From NCBI GenBank assembly GCA_950106755.1, contig OX467094.1:23501-87500 (forward strand): a stretch of DNA of 64,000 nt, in the 5' to 3' direction. Below, piece after piece: positions 9,583-27,307 of the stretch. Within the stretch, counting starts at the first letter, position 1. Each line of letters begins with the position of its first letter. This DNA comes from Climacium dendroides (lineage: Eukaryota > Streptophyta > Bryopsida > Hypnales > Climaciaceae). A program made the translations under genes and the position numbers. The notes beneath the pieces are model-generated. The model did no database searches, was not told the origin of the DNA, and saw only the letters and a program-made list of their open reading frames with translations.

Positions 9583-12500
9583 ATGAAACAAGAATTATCG
9601 AAAAACAAATACTTATATAGAAGATTAAAATTCGAAGAAATAAAAAACCCTCAATATTTTTTTGAGATATGGACAAAATCAAATTTAGTTAAATTTTTAA
9701 TTAGACTTTTTTTTAATAAAGAAAATTTCATTAAAATTTTTGACTTTCGAATTATTATTTCATTAATCTTACGTGATTCAAATGGTTCAAAAACTAAAAA
9801 AAGTTCAATATTAAATACTTTTTTATTTCTTTTATTATCTATTTCTTTATATCGTTTAAGTAATAAAGCTATTATTGATAAAAAGTATTTAAATTTATTT
9901 AAAATAGTTTCTGGACATATCCATTATTATAAATATAAAGAAAAAGATTTAAAGGAAACCTTTAATAAAAAAAAAAAAAAAATTTCGACTTTGACGTCTC
10001 AGTCTCTTTCTAAAAATTTTGATCTAAAAAAAAAGAAACAATATTCAATTATTAAAGCAAATTTAAAGAAAAAACTCTATGTTATACCTGAATACAATGA
10101 AAATTTAATTAAAAATTCAGAATGGTGGAAATTTTGGATTATAAAAGAAATTCTGCCTAGTTGGAAAATATCTTCCAATTCTATAAAAAAAATTGAAAAT
10201 TTATTAAAAAAAACAAATACAAATGATTTAAAACATTTTTTTAAATTTTATATAACTAATATACTTTGTCAAAATTATAATTGGGAAAAAAAATTTAATT
10301 CTATTTTTTTTGAAAATTTAGAAAAAAATAAAAAATTAAGATCAAGTAAAAATGAAAAAATATTAGAAGATACTTTAATTATTAAAATATTTTCTGCTTT
10401 TTGTGAAAAATTGATTTTTGAAATCGAAAATCCTTTAAAATTAAATAATTTTGATTCAATAATTGAATTTGACAACACTAATTATAATACTAAATCATTT
10501 TTTTCGATTCCGATATATCATGAAAAAAAAAGAAATCCTGAACAATTTTATTTAGTAAAAAGAAATATAATTCAAAATTTCAAATTTTGGGGTGAAGCGG
10601 ATCCAATTATTGCAAAATCTTATATTTTAATAAAACAAAAAAGATGGTCTTTTTTTAATAATTATACTGAATTTTATATATGGCAATTATATAAAAAAAG
10701 TTTATTTAAATACAAAAATGATTTAAATAAAGTTGATATTAATAAAAAGAAATTAGACATAAAATTATTTAAATCAAATTTTTTATATAGTGAAAAAAAA
10801 AATTTAAGATCAGATAAAAGTTTATCAGAAATTTCATATCAAATATCAAAATATATTTTATATAAACTAAAAAACTCTAATAAATTAATAAATAATTATA
10901 AACTAATTGATCAAAATTTTAAATTAGAAAAAAAAAAGAAACCTAAAATAAAAAAAAGTTTAAATTTAGTTCAAACTAGTTTTGCTGAATCGAACCAAAA
11001 TTTTTTAAAATCGCTTTTAGATACAAAAACTTTGAGTGACAAAAATGGTAAACAAAATATTACTTCAACAATTTGGGATATATTTTTTTTTAATCAAAAT
11101 AAGAAAAACATAATAAAATCAAATTTATTTTTGAGTCCTTCTTTTAAGAATTATTTAATATTATGGATAAAAAATCTATTTACAGAAAATGAAAAATATA
11201 CTACAAATACATTTTTTTTTAAAAATAAACAAATTTCAAAATCGAATTCTAAATTTTTTTCAAATATTTTATCTATAGATGAATTAAATATCGCTTTTTC
11301 TACTACTAAAAAATATAAAAATAAATTTAGAGTAGTTAAAAAAAAAAAAAATAAGTTTTTTAGGCATTTTATAAAATCAGATAATTATAGATTAAGTTTA
11401 TTATGGAAAATTAAAAAAAATCATAAAATTTTTAATAATTTTATTTTTTTAGATTATGCTTATAAAATTATTTTAAAAAAAAATAATAATATGAGAAGAT
11501 TAATTTTATTACTAAATTCCAAATTCTCTAAAAATATTTTTTATTTATTATGGTTTTTTATTCATAAATATATTAGTATTGCTGATTATAATAAAAATAT
11601 AAAATATAATAAAAGTGTATTATTTCAAATTAAATATTTTATAAATTTAGCTATTTTTTTAGATAAATTAAATTTATTAATAATTAAATATAATTTATTT
11701 TACATAAAAACTACTTATTATAATTTAGATTATCAAAATATAGAAAATTCTAAATTAGAAAAAAACTTCTTAATTACTAAAATAACTTATAAAAAAAAAA
11801 AACAAGAAAATAAAGCTTTAATAAAAAATAATTTAAAAAAAAAAATTAAAATTTATAATATTCTTTCAAAATTTTATACTAAATTTACAAACGATTATCA
11901 GTTAATTTCTAATAAATTTTACAAAAATTCAATAAAGTTTTTAAAAAATTTATTTTTAATTAATAAATTATTTTATTATAGAAAAAAAATAAATTTGGAA
12001 AAAATAACAAAAACTATAATTAATAAAAATTTATTAAATTGGAAAAAAGAAGGAAAAAACCATTTTTATTTTAATAATATAAAAAAAAATGAATATATTT
12101 ATTATAATTTTAATCAATATACTTTAATTGATAAAAAAAATAAAAACAAAGAAATATTAAAATATTTTATTGAAAAACAAAAAAATTTATTATCTTTATC
12201 TAATAAAATAAATTTTATAAATAGTCGAAATTTAGTTACTAAATGGTCTAATAAATTAAATAAAAAAACTATTTATATATTTTATAAAACTTTTATAGCT
12301 GTTTTTCATAAAAATTTTAATAAAATTTCAAAATTATTCATTTATTCTCCAACAACTATAAATATTAAAAAAAAAAGAAAATTTCAAAAAATTATTTTAA
12401 ATAGGAAGCTTTTATTAGAACAAATAACATTTAATATTTATTATAAATTAAATACTTATTTTTATTTTGATAAAATATTAATTACTAATTTTCTTATTAA

Positions 12501-15500
12501 TTATTTTGATAAAAATAATAATAAAGTTTGCACAAAAATTTTGGATAGCATTTTTTTCTCTTCAATATGGCAAAATGAAAAAACTTATTTTAGTTCGATG
12601 AAAATATCTAATGAAGTTTTATTAAAATTTCAATTTTTTACAACAGATACATTAAAATTATTAAACTTTTTATATTATTCTAATTTAAATTATAAAAAAA
12701 ATTTAACTTTTTATTTAAAAAAAAAGAAAAAAAATAATTTAACATATACACAATTAATAAAAAGTATAGCTATAGAAAAAAAAATTTTAGATAATAATCA
12801 ATTAACTTTTTTTTATAAAAAACTAAATAAAAATTCAAATATTGAATCACAAATATATAAAACTTTTTTATCAAAAAATTTAAAAATTTTTAACTATCCA
12901 AAATTAGTGTTTTTATATAAATTTGACTTAGATAAATTATTAAATTCATTAGTTAAATTTAATCTAATTTTTAATAAAAAAATAATAAATTTGAAAACAA
13001 TTAATTTAGATAAAAAACAACATATTCGAAATACATTAAAACCAAAAAATAATGCTCATAAAATAAATTATTTTGAAAATTATTTACTTTCTGAGTTTTT
13101 TATCAAAATAAAAAACGAAAATAATCAAATAGTTAATTGGACTAATAAATTATTTATTATAAAGTATAATTCCAAAGCAAATTTAATGAATATTATTTTA
13201 GATAATGATACAAATAATAAAAATTGGAATTATGAAAAAAACAAAAATATATTATCATCTTTTTCAAAAAAATCTATTAAATTAATTCCACAGACTAAAA
13301 TACATCAAATATTGAAAAAATCAACTTTTTTTGTAAAGTGGACTTTATTTGAAAATTATATACCATGGTTTTTTACTTTCAAATGGTGGAAGTATTTTAA
13401 AAATATAGTTTTAAATTTCCTTTCAGAATTATTATTAAATATCAATGATCAAGTTAATTATATTTTACCAACAACTTTACAAAATAAAAAAAAAAGATTA
13501 GAGTATTTATTAAAAAATTTATTATTTAATTTAAAAAATAAAATTATTGGTAATTCATTTGAAATTTGGAATTTGCGTTTATTGAAACAAGTTAATAAAC
13601 AATATAACAATCAACAAATTCTATGGCCATCTTTTTATTTCAATTTAGTCATTAGATGGAATAAACAACATATAGCAACTATAAGTTTTATTATTTTTAG
13701 TTATTTCATTTTTCAAAAATATTTTTCCAGTTTATTAGGTTCAGATTATTTTGAACTATGGAGATATTTTGAAATAATTCAATATTTAATAGATTCTTCA
13801 CGTGGAAGATATTTAGATAATTTAATTCATAATAATTCAATACAATTTATTAAATCAGAAAATTTATTAATGCATTTTTTTAGAAATTTAAAACACTATA
13901 TAAAAAATGCTAAATTTTATTTATTTGAGAAAAAAAAAAGAAACAAATTATTAATTAATAATAAAGGATTAGACCTTTCTCGTAGAGAACGAAAACTATT
14001 AGTTCAATCTTTAATAACTGATAAAAGCATTGAGCAATATAGATCAAGATTTACTTCTAATAATAGTTCTATAAGTTTTCAAATTGGTAATTCAATTGTA
14101 AAACAGCACAAATTGAAAAATTATTTAGAAAATTTAACTGAAAATTATCAAAAAAATTTAGTAAATTATCCTTTTTATCAATTTTATTTAGCAGAAAATT
14201 TAATTTTTCTATCTTGGTGGCAAAAATCAACTTCTTTAGATATACCATGGCAAAGTAATACTTTAAAATCAACTTTATATAAAAAACCTATTCCACTTGA
14301 ATTAAGACTTTTTTCTTCAAAAGGAATTTTATTAGTAGGTTCATTAGAAAGTGGACGCTCTTATTTGGTTAAAAATACAGCAGCAAATTCTTTTGTTCCT
14401 TTAATAAAAATATCTATAAATAAACTTTTATATAATAAACCTGATATTATAACTGAAAGTTGGATGAACATTTTAATGGAAAGTTTACGAAGATTAAATC
14501 TTATTTTAGAATTAGCAAAAAAACTATCTCCGTGTATAGTATGGATGCAAAATATTCATGAACTTAATGTAAACCGTTCAACTCAAAATGTAGAATCTGA
14601 TCCAACTTTTTTACTTGGTATTTTCTTAAAATATTTTCAAACTGGTTTTGATAAAAAAAATACTCACAATATAGTTATTATTGGTTCGACTCATCTTCCT
14701 AAAAAAGTGGATCCTGCTTTAATTTCTCCAAATAGATTAGATCAATTAATAAATATTCGAATGTTTAATATTTTACAAAGAAAAAAAAAAATTTCAATTT
14801 TATTAAATAGTAAGAATAGTAAGTATTTTTATTCAAAAAATAAAAAATCATGTATTAACGAATTTGGATATAGAACCATAGGCTATAATGCACGAGATTT
14901 AGCAGGACTTATTAATGAAATTTTATTAATCAGTACCGTTCAAAATCGATCTATAATAGAAAAAAAAACTATAAAATTAGCTTTTCATAGACAAGCTTTA
15001 GGTTCTACATATATAAATAATAAAATTATTTTTATGCAGAATTCTAGTATACTCTTTTATAAAGTTGGAAAACTTCTTGTACAAAATTTATTTATAAAAA
15101 ATTCGTCTAGAAATCCTTTATATTTTGGTAACGATTTATGGAAAAAAAAATTTTATTATTTATCTAAATGGTATTTAGAACCTTCCATTTTTGAATCAAC
15201 AATAAAAGAATTCACTATTTTACCTCATATTTTAGGTTGTTTAGCTGGGTTAGCTGCTCGAGATTCTTGGTTCATATTAGAAAATAAACCGGATAATTTA
15301 ATTTCACTTGATAAATATGCTGAAAATGATTTTTATTTAGCTTGTAATATTTTAGAAAGTCTTTTAATAGAGTTTTCATGGTTAGAAATATTTGAAAGAA
15401 AAAATACTAATAAAAAAAAGAATTTTAATTTTCAGTTTCAACCAAAAAATCCTTTACATATGATAAAAAAAGGACTTTTTTCAAGAATAAATCAAAATGC

Positions 15501-16542
15501 TAAAAATACATTGTTAAATAAATCTATTAATGAAATAATTCCTTATAAAAAAGAATTTTTTCAATTAACTAGTAATATAACTTGGGCTCCTAAATTATCT
15601 CGTCTTAATTTTATCCGTAGTAATTTATTCAATTGGATAAATAGACCTAATGAATTTAAAATTACATATAATTTTGATTTTTCAAAAAAAAAAGAAAAAA
15701 AAGAATTTAATGGCTCACCAAAAAATTCTCAGTTTTTTGAAATTATTCAGCATAAAACGAAAGAGCAACTTCCTTATGAAAGAATTTTATCCCGAATAAG
15801 ACGAAGAAATGTCCAAGAATTAGAATTTCAGTTAGAAGATATTTTATTGGAAGAGCAATTTGTAATATTAGGGTTTTCACGATTATTCACGGAATATCGA
15901 ATGGAATCTCGATTATCTAGTAAACCTATGTTATTTATCGGAGGAAGATTTCTTTGGGATCCTACTGGTTTATTATTTCGAAATCATCATTTTATTTTTT
16001 CACGACAAAATTTATTTATAGATGAAGAAATGTTAAGAAGATTGTATGTTACTTATGGAGCAAGAAGAGAAAGAGAAAAATCTCGTTCAAGTCAAAAAAT
16101 TAAACAATTTTTTCTTCATCGTGGATATGGTCGAGATTCCATAAATGACTTTTCTATAAATTGGTGGAATCAATTACCTTTTATTGAAAAAAATAATGTT
16201 GAAACTTTTAAGCGTATTGAAGGAATTGGTGTTCAATTAAAACGTCCGCAAGTATTTACCCCTGTATATCTATATCAACGTTGGTTAATTGAAAATCCAC
16301 TAGAAAATATGAGTCGTTTTGAATTATTAAATAATCAACAAAGATGGTTAAAAATAAATAATTTATTATTTAATGATTCTTTTATTTATTATACTCTTTT
16401 AGAAATTTATCAATATTTATTAAAATTTTTTATTGTACATCAAATTTTATTAAATAAAATGACAAAAATATTATTTAGAAATAAATGGCTTTTTCAAAAC
16501 GAAATTGAATATTTTATTAATAGAATTGATAAAATAAACTAA
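9583..16542 (+). CDS. ycf2: Ycf2, giant AAA-type protein of the import motor
   Basis: This 2319-residue protein is Ycf2. In flowering plants Ycf2 is part of a large complex with FtsHi proteins at the inner envelope that drives protein import, and it is FtsH-related. The first 1500 residues are Lys/Asn/Ile-rich and little conserved. A nucleotide-binding region begins with GILLVGSLESGRSYLVK at residues 1581-1597, where the Walker A lysine is replaced by arginine as usual in Ycf2. Further conserved blocks include DPALISPNRLDQLINIR and FIGGRFLWDPTGLLF. The frame is open throughout in spite of long A runs, including 16 A at 9967-9982. The gene sits between trnH and trnD, in the single-copy region as in other bryophytes. 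It is convergent with trnD. Confidence 0.95.
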   Translation: MKQELSKNKYLYRRLKFEEIKNPQYFFEIWTKSNLVKFLIRLFFNKENFIKIFDFRIIISLILRDSNGSKTKKSSILNTFLFLLLSISLYRLSNKAIIDKKYLNLFKIVSGHIHYYKYKEKDLKETFNKKKKKISTLTSQSLSKNFDLKKKKQYSIIKANLKKKLYVIPEYNENLIKNSEWWKFWIIKEILPSWKISSNSIKKIENLLKKTNTNDLKHFFKFYITNILCQNYNWEKKFNSIFFENLEKNKKLRSSKNEKILEDTLIIKIFSAFCEKLIFEIENPLKLNNFDSIIEFDNTNYNTKSFFSIPIYHEKKRNPEQFYLVKRNIIQNFKFWGEADPIIAKSYILIKQKRWSFFNNYTEFYIWQLYKKSLFKYKNDLNKVDINKKKLDIKLFKSNFLYSEKKNLRSDKSLSEISYQISKYILYKLKNSNKLINNYKLIDQNFKLEKKKKPKIKKSLNLVQTSFAESNQNFLKSLLDTKTLSDKNGKQNITSTIWDIFFFNQNKKNIIKSNLFLSPSFKNYLILWIKNLFTENEKYTTNTFFFKNKQISKSNSKFFSNILSIDELNIAFSTTKKYKNKFRVVKKKKNKFFRHFIKSDNYRLSLLWKIKKNHKIFNNFIFLDYAYKIILKKNNNMRRLILLLNSKFSKNIFYLLWFFIHKYISIADYNKNIKYNKSVLFQIKYFINLAIFLDKLNLLIIKYNLFYIKTTYYNLDYQNIENSKLEKNFLITKITYKKKKQENKALIKNNLKKKIKIYNILSKFYTKFTNDYQLISNKFYKNSIKFLKNLFLINKLFYYRKKINLEKITKTIINKNLLNWKKEGKNHFYFNNIKKNEYIYYNFNQYTLIDKKNKNKEILKYFIEKQKNLLSLSNKINFINSRNLVTKWSNKLNKKTIYIFYKTFIAVFHKNFNKISKLFIYSPTTINIKKKRKFQKIILNRKLLLEQITFNIYYKLNTYFYFDKILITNFLINYFDKNNNKVCTKILDSIFFSSIWQNEKTYFSSMKISNEVLLKFQFFTTDTLKLLNFLYYSNLNYKKNLTFYLKKKKKNNLTYTQLIKSIAIEKKILDNNQLTFFYKKLNKNSNIESQIYKTFLSKNLKIFNYPKLVFLYKFDLDKLLNSLVKFNLIFNKKIINLKTINLDKKQHIRNTLKPKNNAHKINYFENYLLSEFFIKIKNENNQIVNWTNKLFIIKYNSKANLMNIILDNDTNNKNWNYEKNKNILSSFSKKSIKLIPQTKIHQILKKSTFFVKWTLFENYIPWFFTFKWWKYFKNIVLNFLSELLLNINDQVNYILPTTLQNKKKRLEYLLKNLLFNLKNKIIGNSFEIWNLRLLKQVNKQYNNQQILWPSFYFNLVIRWNKQHIATISFIIFSYFIFQKYFSSLLGSDYFELWRYFEIIQYLIDSSRGRYLDNLIHNNSIQFIKSENLLMHFFRNLKHYIKNAKFYLFEKKKRNKLLINNKGLDLSRRERKLLVQSLITDKSIEQYRSRFTSNNSSISFQIGNSIVKQHKLKNYLENLTENYQKNLVNYPFYQFYLAENLIFLSWWQKSTSLDIPWQSNTLKSTLYKKPIPLELRLFSSKGILLVGSLESGRSYLVKNTAANSFVPLIKISINKLLYNKPDIITESWMNILMESLRRLNLILELAKKLSPCIVWMQNIHELNVNRSTQNVESDPTFLLGIFLKYFQTGFDKKNTHNIVIIGSTHLPKKVDPALISPNRLDQLINIRMFNILQRKKKISILLNSKNSKYFYSKNKKSCINEFGYRTIGYNARDLAGLINEILLISTVQNRSIIEKKTIKLAFHRQALGSTYINNKIIFMQNSSILFYKVGKLLVQNLFIKNSSRNPLYFGNDLWKKKFYYLSKWYLEPSIFESTIKEFTILPHILGCLAGLAARDSWFILENKPDNLISLDKYAENDFYLACNILESLLIEFSWLEIFERKNTNKKKNFNFQFQPKNPLHMIKKGLFSRINQNAKNTLLNKSINEIIPYKKEFFQLTSNITWAPKLSRLNFIRSNLFNWINRPNEFKITYNFDFSKKKEKKEFNGSPKNSQFFEIIQHKTKEQLPYERILSRIRRRNVQELEFQLEDILLEEQFVILGFSRLFTEYRMESRLSSKPMLFIGGRFLWDPTGLLFRNHHFIFSRQNLFIDEEMLRRLYVTYGARREREKSRSSQKIKQFFLHRGYGRDSINDFSINWWNQLPFIEKNNVETFKRIEGIGVQLKRPQVFTPVYLYQRWLIENPLENMSRFELLNNQQRWLKINNLLFNDSFIYYTLLEIYQYLLKFFIVHQILLNKMTKILFRNKWLFQNEIEYFINRIDKIN

Positions 16543-16600
16543 AAGTTACTTTATTTTATTTGAAAATATATAAAATAGAAAAAATTAATTAAATTTAATA

Positions 16601-16667
16601 TACTAATAAAAAGAAATTATGGTAAAAAAAAAACTTTTTTTTTTACCATAATTTCTTTTTATTAGTA
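16601..16667. terminator. 67-bp perfect palindrome between ycf2 and trnD
   Basis: Arms of 33 bp (16601-16633 and 16635-16667) pair perfectly around a single C. It lies between convergent ycf2 and trnD, so it can act as a hairpin on transcripts from both strands. Confidence 0.65.
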
Positions 16668-16787
16668 ATTCGAAAATAGTTTATTTAATAATAAAATAAA
16701 ACTTTTATTTAAATTAACTTGATAAAAAAAAAATAAATACTAATAAAATTTTATTAAAATTATTTGATTTAATTTAATTAGACATAT

Positions 16788-16861
16788 CGGGATTGACGGG
16801 ACTCGAACCCGCAACTTCCGCCTTGACAGGGCGGTGCTCTAACCAATTGAACTACAATCCC
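16788..16861 (-). tRNA. trnD-GUC: tRNA-Asp (GUC)
   Basis: 74-nt cloverleaf (GGGATTGTAGTTCAATTGGT...) with anticodon GTC in CTGTCAA. Last gene of the trnE-trnY-trnD unit on this strand. Confidence 0.96.
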
Positions 16862-17046
16862 TATAAACATGTATATATTTATTATGGCAATCTAAAAAGC
16901 TTTATGTCAAATTAATAATAGTTTATTAAGTAAACCTTTTTTTTATAAAAAATATAAATTATAGAAAAAAATTAATTTGATTAAAAGATAGACAAAATAA
17001 AAAAAAAATATGTAAAATTTTTATGCTTATAAATATGAATAAAGTT

Positions 17047-17128
17047 TGGGCCGAGCTGGATTTGAACCAGCGTAGGCATTGCCAGCGGATTTACAGTCCG
17101 TCCCCATTAACCACTCGAGCATCGACCC
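17047..17128 (-). tRNA. trnY-GUA: tRNA-Tyr (GUA)
   Basis: Class II tRNA of 82 nt with anticodon GTA in CTGTAAA and a variable arm of moderate length. Middle gene of the trnE-Y-D unit. Confidence 0.96.
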
Positions 17129-17247
17129 AAAAAAAAGAAAAAAATAACAAAGTTATTTCTCAGTCTAACTTTGTTATTTTTTTTTTCAATTATTATATAA
17201 AAAACTTTATGTAATAATAATGAACTATTACAAAGATTTTTTGATAA

Positions 17248-17320
17248 TACCCCCAGGGGAATTCGAATCCCCGTCGCCTCCTTGAAAGAGAGGTGTCCTA
17301 GGCCACTAGACGATGGGGGC
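17248..17320 (-). tRNA. trnE-UUC: tRNA-Glu (UUC)
   Basis: 73-nt cloverleaf GCCCCCATCGTCTAGTGGCC... with anticodon TTC. Besides translation, plastid tRNA-Glu is the substrate of glutamyl-tRNA reductase at the start of tetrapyrrole synthesis. First gene of trnE-Y-D, with a promoter directly upstream. Confidence 0.97.
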
Positions 17321-17335
17321 TTAATCCTCCTATTT

Positions 17336-17364
17336 ATGTTACCCAATTCTTTATTTACTGTCAA
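17336..17364 (-). promoter_or_regulatory. Promoter of the trnE-trnY-trnD unit
   Basis: On the minus strand TTGACA (17359-17364) and TAACAT (17336-17341) are 17 bp apart, ending 15 nt before trnE. Confidence 0.6.
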
Positions 17365-17579
17365 TAGTTAATAGTATGCTTAATTTCCTTAATTATAAAT
17401 AATTACAAAAATATTTTAATAAAAACGTTAAATAATAATAAATGATAAAAACGCTTAAATTTGAAAAAAAGTTAGATGAAATTTTGATTTAATTTTGAGT
17501 AATAAAATCTGAGTTGACAAATATATCCTTTTTATCACAAACTCCACTTATATTTATTTTTTAATAAATTAGCAAAATT

Positions 17580-17651
17580 GCCCTTTTAACTCAGTGGTAG
17601 AGTAACGCCATGGTAAGGCGTAAGTCATCGGTTCAAATCTGATAAAGGGCT
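17580..17651 (+). tRNA. trnT-GGU: tRNA-Thr (GGU)
   Basis: 72-nt cloverleaf with acceptor GCCCTTT/AAAGGGC and anticodon GGT in ATGGTAA. A TTGACA box at 17514-17519 could be its -35 element, though the -10 match is poor. The gene faces psbD. Confidence 0.95.
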
Positions 17652-20741
<3,090 letters not shown>

Positions 20742-20776
20742 TAATTAAAAAACAAATTAGTTATTGATAATTTAAA

Positions 20777-20803
20777 ATGGTTCGGCTTTTTTAGTCGAGC
20801 CAT
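20777..20803 (+). terminator. psbC 3' hairpin
   Basis: ATGGTTCG (20777-20784) pairs with CGAGCCAT (20796-20803), one G-U, 11-nt loop, 36 nt after the psbC stop. Confidence 0.5.
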
Positions 20804-20858
20804 CTTAATAAAATTTAAGTATTTTTCATAAAAAGGATTGATTTGAAAGAAAAATCAA

Positions 20859-20947
20859 AGGAGAGAGAGGGATTCGAACCCTCGATAGTTTTTAGAAACT
20901 ATGCCGGTTTTCAAGACCGGAGCCATAAACCACTCGGCCATCTCTCC
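20859..20947 (-). tRNA. trnS-UGA: tRNA-Ser (UGA)
   Basis: Class II tRNA with acceptor GGAGAGA/TCTCTCC, anticodon TGA in CTTGAAA and a long variable arm (ATAGTTT...AAACTAT). Convergent with psbC. Confidence 0.96.
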
Positions 20948-21150
20948 TTTAAGTAAAAAAAATAGTAAGGTCACTAATTATACAATAATAAAAGCTTATT
21001 TAACAGTATTGTTACATAAATAAAAAGTAAATGTTAAATTTTTGAATTAAAAAAAATTTGAAATATTTTTGACTCAGTAAGTAAATAATTACTAGAAAAG
21101 GATTAATGGTATAACTTATTTTATATTTTTTAACTTGGAGAATGACAACC

Positions 21151-21339
21151 ATGACTATTGCCTTTCAGTTGGCTGTGTTTGCATTAATTGCTATTTCGTT
21201 TCTATTAGTAATTGGTGTACCTGTTGTGCTTGCCTCTCCTGATGGTTGGTCAAGTAGTAAAAATGTTGTGTTTTCGGGTGCTTCATTATGGATTGGATTG
21301 GTTTTTTTGGTTGGTGTTCCTAATTCTTTTATATCATAG
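21151..21339 (+). CDS. psbZ: Photosystem II protein Z (PsbZ)
   Basis: This 62-residue protein has two membrane helices and sits at the edge of the photosystem II core near CP43, where it helps bind antenna complexes. The translation is [20 protein letters not shown]... ending VGVPNSFIS, full family length. A nearby in-frame ATG at 21142 would add three residues; the second ATG fits the family and keeps GGAG 10 nt upstream. Confidence 0.97.
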   Translation: MTIAFQLAVFALIAISFLLVIGVPVVLASPDGWSSSKNVVFSGASLWIGLVFLVGVPNSFIS

Positions 21340-21360
21340 AATTTTTTTTCTATTATACAA

Positions 21361-21517
21361 AATTAAAAATGAAATAAAATAAAATGTTTTTATTTCCCTC
21401 CCTCTGTAGACTTTATATTATAAGTTCTAAAAGGTATTTTATACAAGTCCTCTGATAGAAAATAAATATTTTCTACTAGGGAGGGTTTTTTTATTTCATT
21501 TTATTTCATTTTTAATT
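21361..21517 (+). terminator. Long inverted repeat 3' of psbZ
   Basis: A 20-bp perfect outer stem (21361-21380 with 21498-21517) and an inner CCCTCCCT/AGGGAGGG stem (21396-21403 with 21478-21485) enclose an AT-rich loop, starting 21 nt after the psbZ stop. A composite 3'-end structure is inferred. Confidence 0.55.
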
Positions 21518-21550
21518 AATTATTTAATTAAAAAGAAATTTAATAAATAA

Positions 21551-21579
21551 TTGACTATGTTAAAAAAAAAATATATATA
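21551..21579 (+). promoter_or_regulatory. Candidate promoter of trnG-GCC
   Basis: TTGACT (21551-21556) and TATATA (21574-21579) are 17 bp apart, 38 nt before trnG-GCC. The -10 lies in a TA repeat, so the match is easily fortuitous. Confidence 0.35.
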
Positions 21580-21617
21580 TATATATATACATATTTTGTA
21601 TATATCTAGATATAATT

Positions 21618-21688
21618 GCGGGTATAGTTTAATGGTAAAATTCCTCCTTGCCAAGGAGAATATGCGGGTTCGATTCCCGCTACCCGCC
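21618..21688 (+). tRNA. trnG-GCC: tRNA-Gly (GCC)
   Basis: 71-nt intronless cloverleaf GCGGGTATAGTTTAATGGTA... with anticodon GCC in TTGCCAA. Faces trnfM on the opposite strand. Confidence 0.96.
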
Positions 21689-21825
21689 TTTTTTTGTACT
21701 GTCATTATTTAGTTGGAAATAATAAAGAAGAAAAAAGGTTTAAAAATAATGAGAAACTAAAGTTTTATTTTTTATATATATATATGTAAATTACTATATT
21801 GCTTTAGCATTTTATACTATAAATT

Positions 21826-21899
21826 TAGCGGAGACGGGATTTGAACCCATGACCTCAAGGTTATGAGCCTTGCGAGCTACCAGGCTGCTCTACTCCGCG
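21826..21899 (-). tRNA. trnfM-CAU: Initiator tRNA-fMet (CAU)
   Basis: 74-nt cloverleaf starting CGCGGAGTAGAGCAGCC with anticodon CAT. The unpaired first base pair (C1 against U72) marks it as the initiator. It lies 3' of rps14 on the same strand. Confidence 0.96.
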
Positions 21900-21906
21900 T
21901 CATGGA

Positions 21907-21936
21907 ATAATAACATATTTTTAATTGATTAAACAA
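21907..21936 (-). promoter_or_regulatory. Candidate promoter of trnfM
   Basis: Minus-strand TTGTTT (21931-21936) and TATTAT (21907-21912), 18 bp apart and 7 nt from the tRNA start. Confidence 0.4.
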
Positions 21937-21961
21937 TGACTTTTTTATTTTAATCATGAAA

Positions 21962-21996
21962 CCCCCCAACTAGAATTAGAATTTTAAATTAGGGGG
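21962..21996 (-). terminator. C-run/G-run hairpin 3' of rps14
   Basis: A CCCCC-containing arm near 21962 can pair with the TTAGGGGG arm near 21990-21996, with an AT-rich loop between. It stands out in AT-rich DNA and lies after the rps14 stop on the minus strand. Confidence 0.45.
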
Positions 21997-22037
21997 ACTT
22001 TTTAATTATAGTTTTTTTTGCGTCTCTTTAAAATTTT

Positions 22038-22340
22038 TCACCAACTGGATTTAGTTATTCCGGGTAGAAAGCATGCATGAGCCATTTCTCTTAATACATG
22101 TCTGGATAAACCAAAATCACGATAAATTGCTCTAGGCCTTCCGGTTAAAAAACAGCGACGATGAAGTCTTGTAGGTGCACTGTTACGTGGTAAAGTTTGT
22201 AATTGTTTTTGAAATTCCCATTTTTCATCCAAAGATAAAGTTTCCTTTATTTTTTTTTTCATAGATTGACGAAATTTTTGGTATTTTTCTTCTAATTTTC
22301 GTTTTTTTTTTTCTCTTTCAATAAGACTTTTCTTTGCCAT
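22038..22340 (-). CDS. rps14: 30S ribosomal protein S14
   Basis: This 100-residue basic protein is S14 of the plastid small subunit head. It begins [20 protein letters not shown] and contains the family motif [21 protein letters not shown], ending [10 protein letters not shown]. It is the zinc-free form with no CxxC pairs. The gene follows psaB on the same strand, the usual psaA-psaB-rps14 unit. Confidence 0.97.
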   Translation of the reverse strand: MAKKSLIEREKKKRKLEEKYQKFRQSMKKKIKETLSLDEKWEFQKQLQTLPRNSAPTRLHRRCFLTGRPRAIYRDFGLSRHVLREMAHACFLPGITKSSW

Positions 22341-22558
22341 GATTTTCTTTAATGAGTAAAATATTTTTTTAGTTAAAAAAAAGTGAAATAAATTAAATTT
22401 TTTTTTTTCACTTTTTTTTTTTTCATTTTATTTATCCTATTTTGTTATATTCTTTTCTATATCGAATAGGTCTATATTGAATAGAATAGATGCTAGTTTT
22501 AAAACTAAACTCTATCCTATTCAATAAAATTTTTGATCCTATTTAATTTTAATAATTA

Positions 22559-24781
<2,223 letters not shown>

Positions 24782-24788
24782 CTAGCCA

Positions 24789-27185
<2,397 letters not shown>

Positions 27186-27307
27186 TTACCTAGGGCAGGT
27201 ATTCAAATTTATTATGACACATCTTTAAGGTGCTTAATGGACCGTATTAATTTCAATCCTATTTTTAGTTAAAGTAATTTAAATTTATTTTTTATTATTT
27301 TCTTTTT

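Noticed and set aside
17023..17364. Open frames on both strands across trnY and trnE
   Set aside because: They translate tRNA genes and spacers. The cloverleaf structures explain the sequence.
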